Origin: a virus
Strand: one strand, 5' to 3'
DNA: 50,603 nt
Virus record (IMG/VR): IMGVR_UViG_3300044464_000092
Span: 1 to 50,603 of that record
Shown: one piece after another, positions 38,884 through 46,631 of the stretch
Layout of the letters: the number at the start of each line of letters is the position of its first letter
Position numbering within the stretch: position 1 is the first letter of the stretch
Notes under the pieces: generated by a model
The model's input: the letters and a program-made list of their open reading frames with translations, nothing else
What the model was told of the DNA's origin: nothing
Database searches by the model: none
Made by a program: the position numbers and the translations under genes

Positions 38884-39140
38884 TTCCCCGCCTCGACGCA
38901 CGCGACCCACCAATCCATCGCCTGCTCCGCTCGCCGCCACGCGCGGTACGCGTCGAGCTCTAGCCATGCGACGTCCCGAGGCACGCACAGGTTGGAGTAG
39001 CGCCACGGGACCTCTGGGCGTACCGGCGCGGCGCCGCAGCGCGCGATCGCCTCGACACCAGCGTCCGGCGTGGCGCGAAGGTTGTCACCGCACCCTGACG
39101 CGATCACTGAAAACAACGCTAACACTATGAGTTCACGCAT
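38880..39140 (-). CDS. Lipoprotein
   Basis: 86 aa from ATG 39140 with GGAGG 5-6 nt upstream. 'MRELIVLALFSVIASGC' is a type II signal peptide with lipobox A-S-G-C (C17), followed by 'GDNLRATPDAG'. The mature part is ~70 residues with three more Cys. A surface lipoprotein in this place could act in superinfection exclusion or lysogenic conversion. The 'CGDN...PDA' start is a style I know from Myxococcota lipoproteins, which hints at the host. Confidence 0.75.
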   Translation of the reverse strand: MRELIVLALFSVIASGCGDNLRATPDAGVEAIARCGAAPVRPEVPWRYSNLCVPRDVAWLELDAYRAWRRAEQAMDWWVACVEAGK

Positions 39141-39176
39141 GATTCCTCCGTGAGGCAACTCTCCTAATGAACACCC

Positions 39177-39205
39177 TTGCGTGTACTCACGTTTGTGAGT
39201 ACAAC
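39177..39205 (+). promoter_or_regulatory. Promoter with 22-bp perfect operator dyad
   Basis: TTGCGT (39177-39182), 17-nt spacer, TACAAC (39200-39205). The dyad with half sites TGTACTCAC (39182-39190) and GTGAGTACA (39195-39203) around GTTT fills the spacer, so a bound regulator would block RNA polymerase. The -10 ends 6 nt before ATG 39212, implying a leaderless mRNA. The ribbon-helix-helix protein encoded second in the operon is the natural candidate binder. Confidence 0.6.
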
Positions 39206-39211
39206 AAGGTC

Positions 39212-39748
39212 ATGGCGATCACCAACAAGTTCCCTGGCCGTTGCTCCTCCTGCGGATGTTCCGTTGCCCCGGGCGAGGGACACGCGGTCAAGTCCGGTGC
39301 CGGTGGCTGGACCGTCCGTTGCCGCGAGCACGCCGGATCCGATGCGCCGTCGTCGTCCTCCACCGTCTCGTCCGCTCCGGTCCATGCGTCCCGCGCCATC
39401 ACGGTCGAGCGCGTCGGACGTCGCAGCTACCTCCGCGGAGACACGCTCGCGGTTCGCGGGCTGCTGCGCAACGGTGGGTGCACGTGGGACGCCGATTCCC
39501 GCGCATGGTGGATCGGCTCGGACGACAAGGCTCGGGCCCTGGCGGAGCAGGCCCGTACCGCGACGGCAGAGGCCGCGCCGCGCAAGCGGATCACTCACTG
39601 CGTCTACTCCGGGTGCCGAGCCGCGCTGAGCGACTGGCAGATCCAGCACAGCCACAAGTTCTGCTCGCAGGACTGCGCACGCGACGCACGGACCGGTGGA
39701 CAGTCTGGTTACTTCGGTGGCCAGTGGCATCAAGGAGATAATGATTAA
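39212..39748 (+). CDS. Zinc-binding protein of a plus-strand island
   Basis: 178 aa from ATG 39212. An upstream ATG at 39167 would put the operator inside the gene, so the later start is preferred. N-terminal 'CSSCGCSVAPGEGHAV' (zinc site), a Ser-rich linker, a middle domain 'YLRGDTLAVRGLLRNGGCTWD...WWIGSDDKARAL' (a beta-hairpin fold seen in phage proteins) and a C-terminal 'CVYSGCRAAL...KFCSQDCARD' that resembles a zinc-finger of the treble-clef type. Possibly nucleic-acid binding. Function unknown. Confidence 0.65.
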   Translation: MAITNKFPGRCSSCGCSVAPGEGHAVKSGAGGWTVRCREHAGSDAPSSSSTVSSAPVHASRAITVERVGRRSYLRGDTLAVRGLLRNGGCTWDADSRAWWIGSDDKARALAEQARTATAEAAPRKRITHCVYSGCRAALSDWQIQHSHKFCSQDCARDARTGGQSGYFGGQWHQGDND

Positions 39749-39936
39749 TGGCACTTATCACCAACAAGGGATCGCGGATCAACGTCCGGCTCCCATCCCG
39801 CGAGCTCAAGCTCTGGCACCGCGAGGCTGCAGCTGCAGGCCTCACCCTCTCCGACTGGCTCCGCGGTCTTGTTACCGCTGCCATCCGTGGATCAGTTGAA
39901 ACCGCGCCCACCGAGGCGCAGAAGGAATCGCTATGA
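39748..39936 (+). CDS. Ribbon-helix-helix DNA-binding protein
   Basis: 62 aa from ATG 39748, one base overlap with the previous stop. 'RINVRLPSRELKLWHREAAA' and 'GLTLSDWLRGLVTAAIRG' give strand-helix-helix, the CopG/Arc/MobC pattern. Such proteins bind as dimers to inverted repeats, so it is the best candidate for the 22-bp dyad upstream and for autoregulation of this three-gene unit. Confidence 0.7.
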   Translation: MALITNKGSRINVRLPSRELKLWHREAAAAGLTLSDWLRGLVTAAIRGSVETAPTEAQKESL

Positions 39937-40265
39937 CTAGCTGGGGTAAATGTCCCGCCTGCCTCGAGCCACAGATAATGGCGCGCCGTACCGGACTGGA
40001 CGACGACGGTCAAGAGCGGATCGTCCCGCATTGCAGCAATAACACTCGACGATCCGGCCGTCTCCACGATGCCGGATGCCCTGGATCCGGAGCCCTGCCA
40101 CTTGCCATCCCCGCACCTGCACCGCAGCATCCTCCGATCGCTCCGTGTGACGCCGGGGCGCCGAAACCGACCGAGCCGCAGCTGCCGCATCACCTCACAC
40201 CTGAGGAACACAACCGACGCGTCCGAGTCTATCAGCGAGCGCTGGACCGTTGGCATGGGGCCTAG
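39933..40265 (+). CDS. Zinc-ribbon hypothetical protein
   Basis: 110 aa from ATG 39933 (ATGA overlap). 'CPACLEPQIMARRTG' with a later 'PHCSNNTRRSGRLHDAGCPG' makes a C-x2-C...C...C ribbon. A proline-rich linker leads to the C-terminal helix 'TPEEHNRRVRVYQRALDRW'. Ends 5 bp before the convergent methyltransferase gene. Confidence 0.65.
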   Translation: MTSWGKCPACLEPQIMARRTGLDDDGQERIVPHCSNNTRRSGRLHDAGCPGSGALPLAIPAPAPQHPPIAPCDAGAPKPTEPQLPHHLTPEEHNRRVRVYQRALDRWHGA

Positions 40266-40270
40266 GCAGC

Positions 40271-40834
40271 TCACGCCGCTGACCTCTCCAGCTGATTTCC
40301 GAGCTGGTCCCACCCTGCGCGCCGGCGCCGCGCGAACAGCTCCAGCCGGGGCCCCGAGACCAGCGGCTCGGCCACGAGCTCGAAAAACGCGTCAGGCTTA
40401 GCGCTGTGCATGTACCTGCCGTCCTCGCCCACCGGGACGGGGGCCGAGAACACCGAGCGCACGTTGTGGGCCTGGACGACGCGTGAGGCACGTCCGCGCA
40501 CGCACACCAGGCAGGTCTCGTGGCTAGCACGGACCGTCCTACCCATCCCGAACCAGGGCTTCCCGGTCCTGGTCGTCTTGATCCAGACGACCTCGCTCAG
40601 CGGCCGGAAACCCCATGCCCTGGCGAGCTCGAGCGCGTCCCCCTGCATCGATGCCAGGCGCCAGAGCAGCAGCACCGCATCGTCGGCGATCGCGACGCAG
40701 GTGGACGCGAGGTACCCGCAGAGCTCGTGGTGCGACATCACCGGGTACTGCCGCGCGGCCCCGCGAGTCGGACCTGGTAACTTGTCGCGCGGAGCCCACG
40801 GCGGGTCGGCAACGATCAGGCGGTAGGTGGTCAT
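40271..40834 (-). CDS. MT-A70 type adenine methyltransferase
   Basis: 187 aa from ATG 40834. The AdoMet-dependent N6-adenine signature 'DPPW' (D10-W13) follows the strand 'YRLIVA'. 'DAVLLLWRLASMQGDALELARAWGF' and 'EVVWIKTTRTGKPWFGMGRTVRASHE' are the characteristic later blocks of the MT-A70/phage DNA methyltransferase family. It probably methylates phage DNA and protects it from host restriction. No matching endonuclease is seen. Confidence 0.85.
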   Translation of the reverse strand: MTTYRLIVADPPWAPRDKLPGPTRGAARQYPVMSHHELCGYLASTCVAIADDAVLLLWRLASMQGDALELARAWGFRPLSEVVWIKTTRTGKPWFGMGRTVRASHETCLVCVRGRASRVVQAHNVRSVFSAPVPVGEDGRYMHSAKPDAFFELVAEPLVSGPRLELFARRRRAGWDQLGNQLERSAA

Positions 40835-41142
40835 GCTGGCCTGACCTCCGCGCCGATCGCCTCGAACGCCTGCTCCACGCTGCGTGCGATCACCGGCGCT
40901 GGCCCCTTCCACGCGCGCCACCAACGCACCTGCGCGTCGTTGAGCTCGCTGTGACCGACGATGCCACCGCGGGGGCCGAACGGTAGCTTGATCTCGATCA
41001 GGTACAGCACGCCGCGGAACCCGACGAGCAGGTCAGGCATCCCGTCGCCGGGTAGGCGCTGTACCGCGGCGCCGATGGCCTCGAGTGCGTTCACGATCTC
41101 CGGTTCGTTGGCGTCGCGACGCTGAGCGCTGCGACGGATCAC
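40831..41142 (-). CDS. VRR-NUC-like nuclease
   Basis: 103 aa from GTG 41142 (GTGA overlap). 'PDLLVGFRGVLYLIEIKLP' carries the PD...(x)EIK core of PD-(D/E)XK nucleases in the VRR-NUC arrangement, preceded by 'EPEIVNALEAIGAAVQRLPGDGM' and followed by 'LNDAQVRWWRAWKGP' with the conserved D-A-Q. Such proteins act in phage replication or recombination as structure-specific nucleases. Confidence 0.75.
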   Translation of the reverse strand: MIRRSAQRRDANEPEIVNALEAIGAAVQRLPGDGMPDLLVGFRGVLYLIEIKLPFGPRGGIVGHSELNDAQVRWWRAWKGPAPVIARSVEQAFEAIGAEVRPA

Positions 41143-41336
41143 GAGTTCAGGCCCTCGACGAGGATCCCAGCCGCAACCATTCGCCGCTCGAACTCGACGC
41201 CTACGAGCCGGAGCCACACCTGCCTCTCCGCGATGTCGCGATGCGGCCCGCCTCGCCACTTGACCGACGCGGCAGCCTGGTCGCGCAGCTCGCGGAGTAG
41301 CTCTTGCGGCGGGTCGGCCCAGAGCAGCGGGGTCAC
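41139..41336 (-). CDS. Small helical hypothetical protein
   Basis: 65 aa from GTG 41336 (GTGA overlap). 'QELLRELRDQAAASVKWRGG' and 'WLRLVGVEFERRMVAAG'. No motif recognised. Confidence 0.6.
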   Translation of the reverse strand: MTPLLWADPPQELLRELRDQAAASVKWRGGPHRDIAERQVWLRLVGVEFERRMVAAGILVEGLNS

Positions 41337-41680
41337 TTCGTCCTCCGACGCGGCGGGATCTCGGTCGGGTAGATCTCTCGCCACGCATCGTAGACCGTGC
41401 TCTCGCCGAGCCCGAGCTCGGCCGCTGCCTCGCGCACCGTGACCTGCCACAGGTGGGCGTACCGTGCGGCGACACGAGACAGCGAGGTTGGTCGCAGCGC
41501 GCGCCGGCGCTGGGCGCCGAGCGTTCCTCGTCGCCGGTAGAATTCGCGCCGCTTGTCCATGGTCGCGCCGTACAGCGCCTTGATCCGCGCGACAGTGTCC
41601 TCCTGAAGCAGCACTCGCTCCTCGTCGGTGAGCGGGCGGTGGAGCCAGCGCACGAACCGGATCCGCTCGTCGTCGGTCAT
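41333..41680 (-). CDS. HTH protein
   Basis: 115 aa from ATG 41680 (ATGA overlap). Near the C-terminus 'TVREAAAELGLGESTVYDAWREI' is a clear helix-turn-helix of the resolvase/transposase-like kind; the N-terminal part is helical with many Arg/Glu. It could be a regulator of the replication operon or a terminase-like DNA binder. Confidence 0.65.
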   Translation of the reverse strand: MTDDERIRFVRWLHRPLTDEERVLLQEDTVARIKALYGATMDKRREFYRRRGTLGAQRRRALRPTSLSRVAARYAHLWQVTVREAAAELGLGESTVYDAWREIYPTEIPPRRRTK

Positions 41681-41925
41681 GGTTTCCTCGTCGAGTGCTG
41701 CCAGGCTCGCTTGCCGCACAGCCTGCAGGTATCGTCGGCCGCGCAGAGCTGTGAGCGCTTCCCGTCGGCGCACCACAGGCCGCGCCACCACTGCTCGATC
41801 AGCTCGTCCTGCAGCAGCTGGATCATGTGCTCGCGCTCCTCGGTGTCGGTCGCTGCCTCGTAGCGCGCGAGCGCGTCTCGGATGCCGCGAGCGGTGGCGA
41901 TCACGGGATCGGTCTCGTCGCTCAT
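41677..41925 (-). CDS. Small zinc-ribbon protein
   Basis: 82 aa from ATG 41925 (ATGA overlap). The C-terminus has 'WCADGKRSQLC' and 'CRLCGKRAW', a C-x2-C type metal site. N-terminal helices are charged. Function unknown. Confidence 0.6.
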   Translation of the reverse strand: MSDETDPVIATARGIRDALARYEAATDTEEREHMIQLLQDELIEQWWRGLWCADGKRSQLCAADDTCRLCGKRAWQHSTRKP

Positions 41926-42095
41926 AGCTTGCTCCTCGGGCAGTCCATCCGGCCGCACACCGGGCAGTAGATCGCGCGGCGCCGCGCATCGTCGATGGCG
42001 TGCTGGAGCTCGGCGTACGCATCGCCGCGATGCTCTGGTTCGGCGGCCCGCCACGCTTCGAGCGCGTCCTGAATGCGATCGGCGACGGCGTTCAT
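41922..42095 (-). CDS. Small zinc-ribbon protein
   Basis: 57 aa from ATG 42095 (ATGA overlap). One helix followed by 'IYCPVCGRMDCPRSKL', a C-x2-C...C site. Function unknown. Directly downstream of the helicase. Confidence 0.6.
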   Translation of the reverse strand: MNAVADRIQDALEAWRAAEPEHRGDAYAELQHAIDDARRRAIYCPVCGRMDCPRSKL

Positions 42096-43453
42096 GACAC
42101 CCTCGTCAGCGGCCCAGACCACTCGGCAAACACAGTTCCGGTCCTGCCGTTGCTGTTTTTGAGCACGCACAGCTGGATCTGCGCGCGATGCTCTTCGGAT
42201 GTCGGCTCGAACCGGTGGCCCTCCCAATCGGGGTCCCAGTCGATTCCCTTGACCGGAGAGCCGTACTCTGAGCCGCGGTAGAGCCCCACGACGCATTTCG
42301 CGCGCTCCTCGAGCGATCCGCTCTCTCGTAGGTCTGATAACTGGGGGCGCTTGTCGACGCGCTGCTCGAGCTGGCGATTGAGCTGCGACATGACCACGTA
42401 CGCGATCTCGTCGGCCTTGGCCGCATCCGCGAGCGTCGTCACGATGTCGGTCAATGCCTCGTGCCGTGAGTAGCGCTGCCGAGGCGGTGACTTCACGAGC
42501 TGCACGTAGTCGACGATCGCTACTCGCGTCCCGTTTTCTCGACGGTGCCGGCGCACGCTGCGCACGACCTCGTCGGCCGTGATCCCGCTACGCCCATCGA
42601 CGAGCCAGCGCCGGCCCCGAAGCGCGACGTGCGACCTCGCGATCTGCGAGCACTGCCACGCGGTCAGGCTCGCGTTGCGCAGCGACTCCGCAGGCACCTC
42701 GCTGGTCCGAGCGATCGTCCGGTCTGCATACGCCTCGACCGTGTCCTCGAGCGAGAACAAGTGCACGCCATCGCCAGCTGCCGAGCACGCGTCGGCCGTC
42801 GCGAGACCAAGGCTCGACTTTCCCATCCCTGGCCTGGCCGCGACGATGCTCACGATGCTCGGTTGCCAGCCGCCGAGTTTCTCGTCGAGCTTTGCGACCC
42901 CGGTGGGGAATCCGGTCATGGTCCGCGCGCCGGTCGCGCGTTCCTGCGCGATCAGCTCGAGCTGCTTGAATCTCCGCTGCACGAGCGCGGAGATCGCCGT
43001 CGCTGAATCAGGCTGGTCCTCGTCGATTCGCGAGAGCACCGCCATCGTCGCCGAAAGCAGCTCTCCGCCGCCAAGCTCGCTTGCATGCTCGAGTAAATCG
43101 GCGAGCGCGATCCGGATCCTCCGACCGAGCGAGGCCTCGCGGATCTGGCGCACGTACTCGACGGCATTCGCCAGCGTCGGCATGTGCAGCGCCAGCTCGC
43201 CGAGAAGCGCGAAGTCGATCGCGTCGCCGAACCCGTCGCTGGCGAGCTGAGCCTGCACCGTCACGACGTCGATCGGCCTATTCTTGTGCTCCAGGTTCCT
43301 GATTGCTTTGAAGATTGCTCGATGTTTCGCGTGGTGGAAGTCATCGCATTCGAGCCGCGGGAACTGCGCCAGCGTCGACGGCTCGACGAGGATCGCTCCG
43401 ATCACGGAGGCCTCGAGCGAGTGGATTGCCTGTATTTGTTCGGGTGAGTTCAC
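42092..43453 (-). CDS. dnaB: Replicative DNA helicase (DnaB-type)
   Basis: 453 aa from GTG 43453. N-terminal domain 'QIQAIHSLEASVIGAILVEP' to ~150 (DnaB-N), then the RecA-fold ATPase with Walker A 'AARPGMGKSS' (residues ~205-214), 'HLFSLED' (H1a), Walker B 'VAIVDYVQLV' and 'LRESGSLEERAKCVVGLYR' (arginine-finger region). It unwinds phage DNA at the fork. The preceding gene is the likely initiator/loader, so the phage has its own replisome entry but no own polymerase. Confidence 0.93.
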   Translation of the reverse strand: MNSPEQIQAIHSLEASVIGAILVEPSTLAQFPRLECDDFHHAKHRAIFKAIRNLEHKNRPIDVVTVQAQLASDGFGDAIDFALLGELALHMPTLANAVEYVRQIREASLGRRIRIALADLLEHASELGGGELLSATMAVLSRIDEDQPDSATAISALVQRRFKQLELIAQERATGARTMTGFPTGVAKLDEKLGGWQPSIVSIVAARPGMGKSSLGLATADACSAAGDGVHLFSLEDTVEAYADRTIARTSEVPAESLRNASLTAWQCSQIARSHVALRGRRWLVDGRSGITADEVVRSVRRHRRENGTRVAIVDYVQLVKSPPRQRYSRHEALTDIVTTLADAAKADEIAYVVMSQLNRQLEQRVDKRPQLSDLRESGSLEERAKCVVGLYRGSEYGSPVKGIDWDPDWEGHRFEPTSEEHRAQIQLCVLKNSNGRTGTVFAEWSGPLTRVS

Positions 43454-44259
43454 AGGATATTCGTCTTCTTTCCAGTGGTTACGTTGTTGTTCTGACTCCA
43501 CGAACCGTTCTGACCGCTCGTAGGCGGCCGGGCGCTGCGAAGCCAGTTGCGCCACCGCGCTTCCCAGTCTTTGCAGGTCTCGCCCTTGGCTCGTGCCCAG
43601 TCCGCCAGCTTCGCAAGCTCGAGCTCCACGCTCACCCCTCGCCTGGAAGCGTCAAGCTCTGCTGCTCGCGTGGCAGCTGACTCTGACGGCTTCCAGTCCT
43701 CGGGTAGCTGGACTGCGGCCTTGCGGGGCCTGGTTGCCTTGGGTGTCGGTACGGTGTCCGGTACCAGCGTGAGGGAGGGAGCCGGATTTTCGGCGACCGC
43801 TCTCTCTCTGATCTCCTCTCCTCTCCTCTCCTCTCCTGTGTGACTGTCCGGACAGTCACGTTTGGTCACGTCTACGTCCGGACACTTTCGTGACATCGAG
43901 GATGATGAGGAGTCCTCTCGGGACCTTGCGCGCTGATTGCGTTTCCGCTCGGCCTCCGTCATCGGCCGCTTCCCCCAGTCGTCGTCCCACCCGCGGATCA
44001 CGAAATCGTGGCCGTCCTGGACCAGCAAACCTGTCCGGACACATCGTGACACCCCTTCCGCGGCTTGCTCTGTTGTGAGCATCAATACATCTGCGAGGTA
44101 GTCCGGATCGAAGTGATCTGCCGAGATGACACCGTTTTGGTCGACCTCGGCATTGCGGCGCAGCGCGAACTCGAACACCTGCCGACCGAGGTTGCCGGCT
44201 CGGCGGATCCTCGGATGGGAGTCGAGCGATGCGCTCACCTTGCACCAACTGCGTGCCAT
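43450..44259 (-). CDS. Replication initiator / helicase-loader-like protein
   Basis: 269 aa. N-terminal ~100 residues 'SWCKVSASLDSHPRIRRAG...FEFALRRNAEVDQNGVI' and 'ADVLMLTTEQAAEGVSRCVRTGLL' read as a winged-helix replisome-organiser domain. A charged, Ser-rich linker follows, and the C-terminus 'WARAKGETCKDWEARWRNWLRSA' has the 'W...W..WL' signature of phage replication proteins of the O/DnaD type. It probably recognises the origin and loads the helicase. Confidence 0.7.
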   Translation of the reverse strand: MARSWCKVSASLDSHPRIRRAGNLGRQVFEFALRRNAEVDQNGVISADHFDPDYLADVLMLTTEQAAEGVSRCVRTGLLVQDGHDFVIRGWDDDWGKRPMTEAERKRNQRARSREDSSSSSMSRKCPDVDVTKRDCPDSHTGEERRGEEIRERAVAENPAPSLTLVPDTVPTPKATRPRKAAVQLPEDWKPSESAATRAAELDASRRGVSVELELAKLADWARAKGETCKDWEARWRNWLRSARPPTSGQNGSWSQNNNVTTGKKTNIL

Positions 44260-44841
44260 CTATCGGCTCCTCTTGAGCGGGTAGAGCGTTCGCCACAGCG
44301 CCGCGAACTGGTCCCAGGTCTCCACGCAGCCGCCGACCTTGGCCGCGAACCGCCGCGCGTCGAGCTCTGGCACCCAGCCACCCAGCACCGCGCCGTCACC
44401 TTGGCGAACGCGCCAGCGATGCGATTCGGGCGGGGCCTTGGGCAGCGGCTTGACCCTCTTGCGCGGTGCTGGCCCTGGCTCGACGAGCACGCGCTTGGGC
44501 TGATGGAACAGCAGCATCTTGCGGCCGTGCTCGTCGTGGTCGTGGCAATAGTTCCGGTCGGCGCCGACGGTCGGTGCGCACTCGAGGCACAGCGCGCGAT
44601 CGCACGTGCGGCCCACGTCGCCGAGCGGAAAGTCGCACAGCGAATCGGAGACGCCGCCGCAGTGAAAGCACGGTGGACCGAGCGCGCCGCACAGGAACAC
44701 CGCCGGACCGCGCCCGTCGCTTGCTGCCTCGTAGGTGATGCCGCCGAGGGTGCGCTCCCTGGGAGGCTGCAGCCCTTCAATCCGGAACGCCTCGGCGACG
44801 CTCGGCAGCCTGACGCGGTAGCAGTGGCGCTTGTCGTCCAT
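44260..44841 (-). CDS. Zinc-binding hypothetical protein
   Basis: 193 aa. 'GPPCFHCGGVSDSLCDFPL...CDRALCLECAPTVGADRNYCHDH' is a double zinc site (C-x2-C, C..., C-x4-C-x2-C, C-x-D-H) about residues 55-105. The C-terminus is basic and ends in 'TWDQFAALWRTLYPL'. A nucleic-acid-binding role near replication is plausible. Not recognised as a named family. Confidence 0.65.
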   Translation of the reverse strand: MDDKRHCYRVRLPSVAEAFRIEGLQPPRERTLGGITYEAASDGRGPAVFLCGALGPPCFHCGGVSDSLCDFPLGDVGRTCDRALCLECAPTVGADRNYCHDHDEHGRKMLLFHQPKRVLVEPGPAPRKRVKPLPKAPPESHRWRVRQGDGAVLGGWVPELDARRFAAKVGGCVETWDQFAALWRTLYPLKRSR

Positions 44842-45369
44842 CTACCGGCCCCGCTTCGTCGCCGCGGGGTCGAACCGCGTGTGGCGTGACGCCAGATGAC
44901 CGATCTCTCCGCACGATGAGCACCGGCGCGTCGCGATATCGCGACCAGGATTGGCTGTGCGGTAAGCCGCCATTTTGCGCTCTGACGCCTTGTCGGCGCA
45001 CCGCTGGCACGTCGTCCGATTCATCATACATGGAGCGACCTTGCACCCCACGCATCGATTAGCGGACAGGGCTATATCCCGTCGAGCGGAGTCGCAGCGC
45101 GCAGCCGCCGCGGAGCATCCGCGGCATTTCTTGATCCCTCGGATACGCGGTCGACCGCATTTACACAGGCCGTCGGAGACGTGCTCTGCTTGGCTTCGCG
45201 CGTGGCGGTCCAGGCATTCGCGGCACGTCTTACGCCCGGGCTCGTGACGTCTGCACCTGCACTCCTGGCAGTACCCGTGCCCGATGGCCCACGCGCGCAG
45301 GGTGCGGAGCCGGTCGACGTTGGACATCCCGGTTGTCAGGCCGGCGGGGGGGCGGAGTAGTGCTGTCAC
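44842..45369 (-). CDS. Cys-rich protein with four zinc modules
   Basis: 175 aa from GTG 45369. Four Cys-rich units follow one another: 'CQECRCRRHEPGRKTCREC', 'CKCGRPRIRGIKKCRGC', 'CVGCKVAPCMMNRTTCQRC' and 'CSSCGEIGHLASRH', the last being a zinc-knuckle-like C-x2-C-x4-H-x4-H. The strongly basic spacers suggest RNA or single-stranded DNA binding. An alternative start at ATG 45327 would remove 14 residues. Confidence 0.65.
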   Translation of the reverse strand: MTALLRPPAGLTTGMSNVDRLRTLRAWAIGHGYCQECRCRRHEPGRKTCRECLDRHARSQAEHVSDGLCKCGRPRIRGIKKCRGCSAAAARCDSARRDIALSANRCVGCKVAPCMMNRTTCQRCADKASERKMAAYRTANPGRDIATRRCSSCGEIGHLASRHTRFDPAATKRGR

Positions 45370-45791
45370 TGGTCCGGATCCTTCGGGTCGTCAACGTAGG
45401 ACCAGTTCTTCGGATCCATCGTGTACGAGATGATCAGGTGGCGCGCGCGAACCGGGGCAGGAAGTCCATCGACGAGAACGCCGGTTTCTACGGAGACCTC
45501 GTCGAAATGAACAGCGATCCTACCGAACAAACGCGGCCATCGTGTTCGTAGCGCGAGCTTGAGGTGCTGCCACCACGTGGACGGGCATCGCATGGTCTGG
45601 CGTGACCGCTTGCCGTATCCGCGCAAGGTGCGCCTGAACTCGACCGCATCGGCGTGCTCGCAGATGCGCGGCTCGGACCGCGTGAGGTTCTTGAGCGTGT
45701 ATCCGTCGATCAGTTCGATCATGTGCAGATCGATGCTGTCGAGCACGAGCTGGTGATAGATTGGGCCTTTACGCTCCGACGTTTTGGTCAT
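45366..45791 (-). CDS. Hypothetical protein
   Basis: 141 aa from ATG 45791 (ATGA overlap). Mixed strands and helices ('HLKLALRTRWPRLFGRIAVHFDEV'), 'DPKNWSYVDDPKDPD' acidic tail. No family recognised. Confidence 0.65.
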   Translation of the reverse strand: MTKTSERKGPIYHQLVLDSIDLHMIELIDGYTLKNLTRSEPRICEHADAVEFRRTLRGYGKRSRQTMRCPSTWWQHLKLALRTRWPRLFGRIAVHFDEVSVETGVLVDGLPAPVRARHLIISYTMDPKNWSYVDDPKDPDQ

Positions 45792-45955
45792 TTTGTCTCC
45801 GTCCTGATGCCCCACGTCCTCCGCCAGTCCTCTGGCGTGTCGCCGCCGCGGTCTAGCAGGGACCGCTGCGCCTCGAGCTCGATCTGATCGCGCGCCGCAT
45901 CGTCGTGGATGTGGCGCGTGGCGCTGCGGACGATGCGCTGACGGCGGCGGGTCAC
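45788..45955 (-). CDS. Small basic hypothetical protein
   Basis: 55 aa from GTG 45955 (GTGA overlap). Arg-rich helix 'RRRQRIVRSATRHIHDDAARDQ' then 'DTPEDWRRTWG'. No family recognised. Confidence 0.55.
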   Translation of the reverse strand: MTRRRQRIVRSATRHIHDDAARDQIELEAQRSLLDRGGDTPEDWRRTWGIRTETK

Positions 45956-46377
45956 GGCGACACCCGGGATTCCTGCGCCGCCCTGGCATCGCGCCCAGCC
46001 CGGATGATCTGCGCGCGCGCCTTGCGAGCGGCGTCGCGCGCGACGATCTGCTTGGCCCGTCGCTCCTTGCGCTCCGCCGCCGCCGCCCGGTCGAGCTTGA
46101 GACACTTCGGGCAGAGGTCGTGCTTCGTGGTGCGCTCCCTGCCCTCGACCTCGGGCAGGTCATGCAGCTTGCGCTCTCGGCCGCGCGAGTCGACCACGGT
46201 GCCGCGATCCCGCAGCGCCGTCCGTGCTGCCTGTCCCGGGTCACTGCCGCGGCCCCAGCCCTGCGTCGCCCAGTAGGTGCGGTTCTGTTTGCGCCCGCAC
46301 ATCGCGGTAGCCACCGACTTGCCGCATCGGTCGCACGTCAGCTTGACCCCCCATTGACGGGGGAAAATCGTGGTCAT
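45952..46377 (-). CDS. Zinc-ribbon protein with basic helix
   Basis: 141 aa. 'LTCDRCGKSVATAMC' near the N-terminus and 'KHDLCPKCLKLDR' near residue 90 make a split zinc ribbon (CxxC...CxxC). A long Arg/Ala/Lys helix follows, typical of nucleic acid binding. Function unknown. Confidence 0.65.
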   Translation of the reverse strand: MTTIFPRQWGVKLTCDRCGKSVATAMCGRKQNRTYWATQGWGRGSDPGQAARTALRDRGTVVDSRGRERKLHDLPEVEGRERTTKHDLCPKCLKLDRAAAAERKERRAKQIVARDAARKARAQIIRAGRDARAAQESRVSP

Positions 46378-46631
46378 GGGTACGCTCCTCTCTGCAGCTG
46401 GGCGCTGCGCTCGAGCTCGTGCTGCCGCGCGACCGCGCGGACCAGCGCATCGAGCACGAGATGGTTGGTGACGCGGCGCTCAGTGGACCAGTACCAGACG
46501 TCGTGCGCCCACGGGTCACGGGTGACGACGTCGGCGATCGAGCGCCGGCCGAACAGCACGCGGTCGAGCCAGGATGCCTCGCAGGAGACCGAGGCGCGGC
46601 CGATGTCCAGGAGGTGGACGATGACCTTCAT
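46374..46631 (-). CDS. Hypothetical protein
   Basis: 85 aa from ATG 46631 (ATGA overlap). 'MKVIVHLLDIGRASVSCEASWL' with 'VTRDPWAHDVWYWS' and a C-terminal helix 'LVLDALVRAVARQHELER'. No family recognised. Confidence 0.6.
   Translation of the reverse strand: MKVIVHLLDIGRASVSCEASWLDRVLFGRRSIADVVTRDPWAHDVWYWSTERRVTNHLVLDALVRAVARQHELERSAQLQRGAYP

Noticed and set aside
40284-40312. Hairpin CCAGCT...AGCTGG behind the plus-strand island as a terminator
   Set aside because: Six pairs only, no following T run, and it lies within the coding end of the methyltransferase gene.
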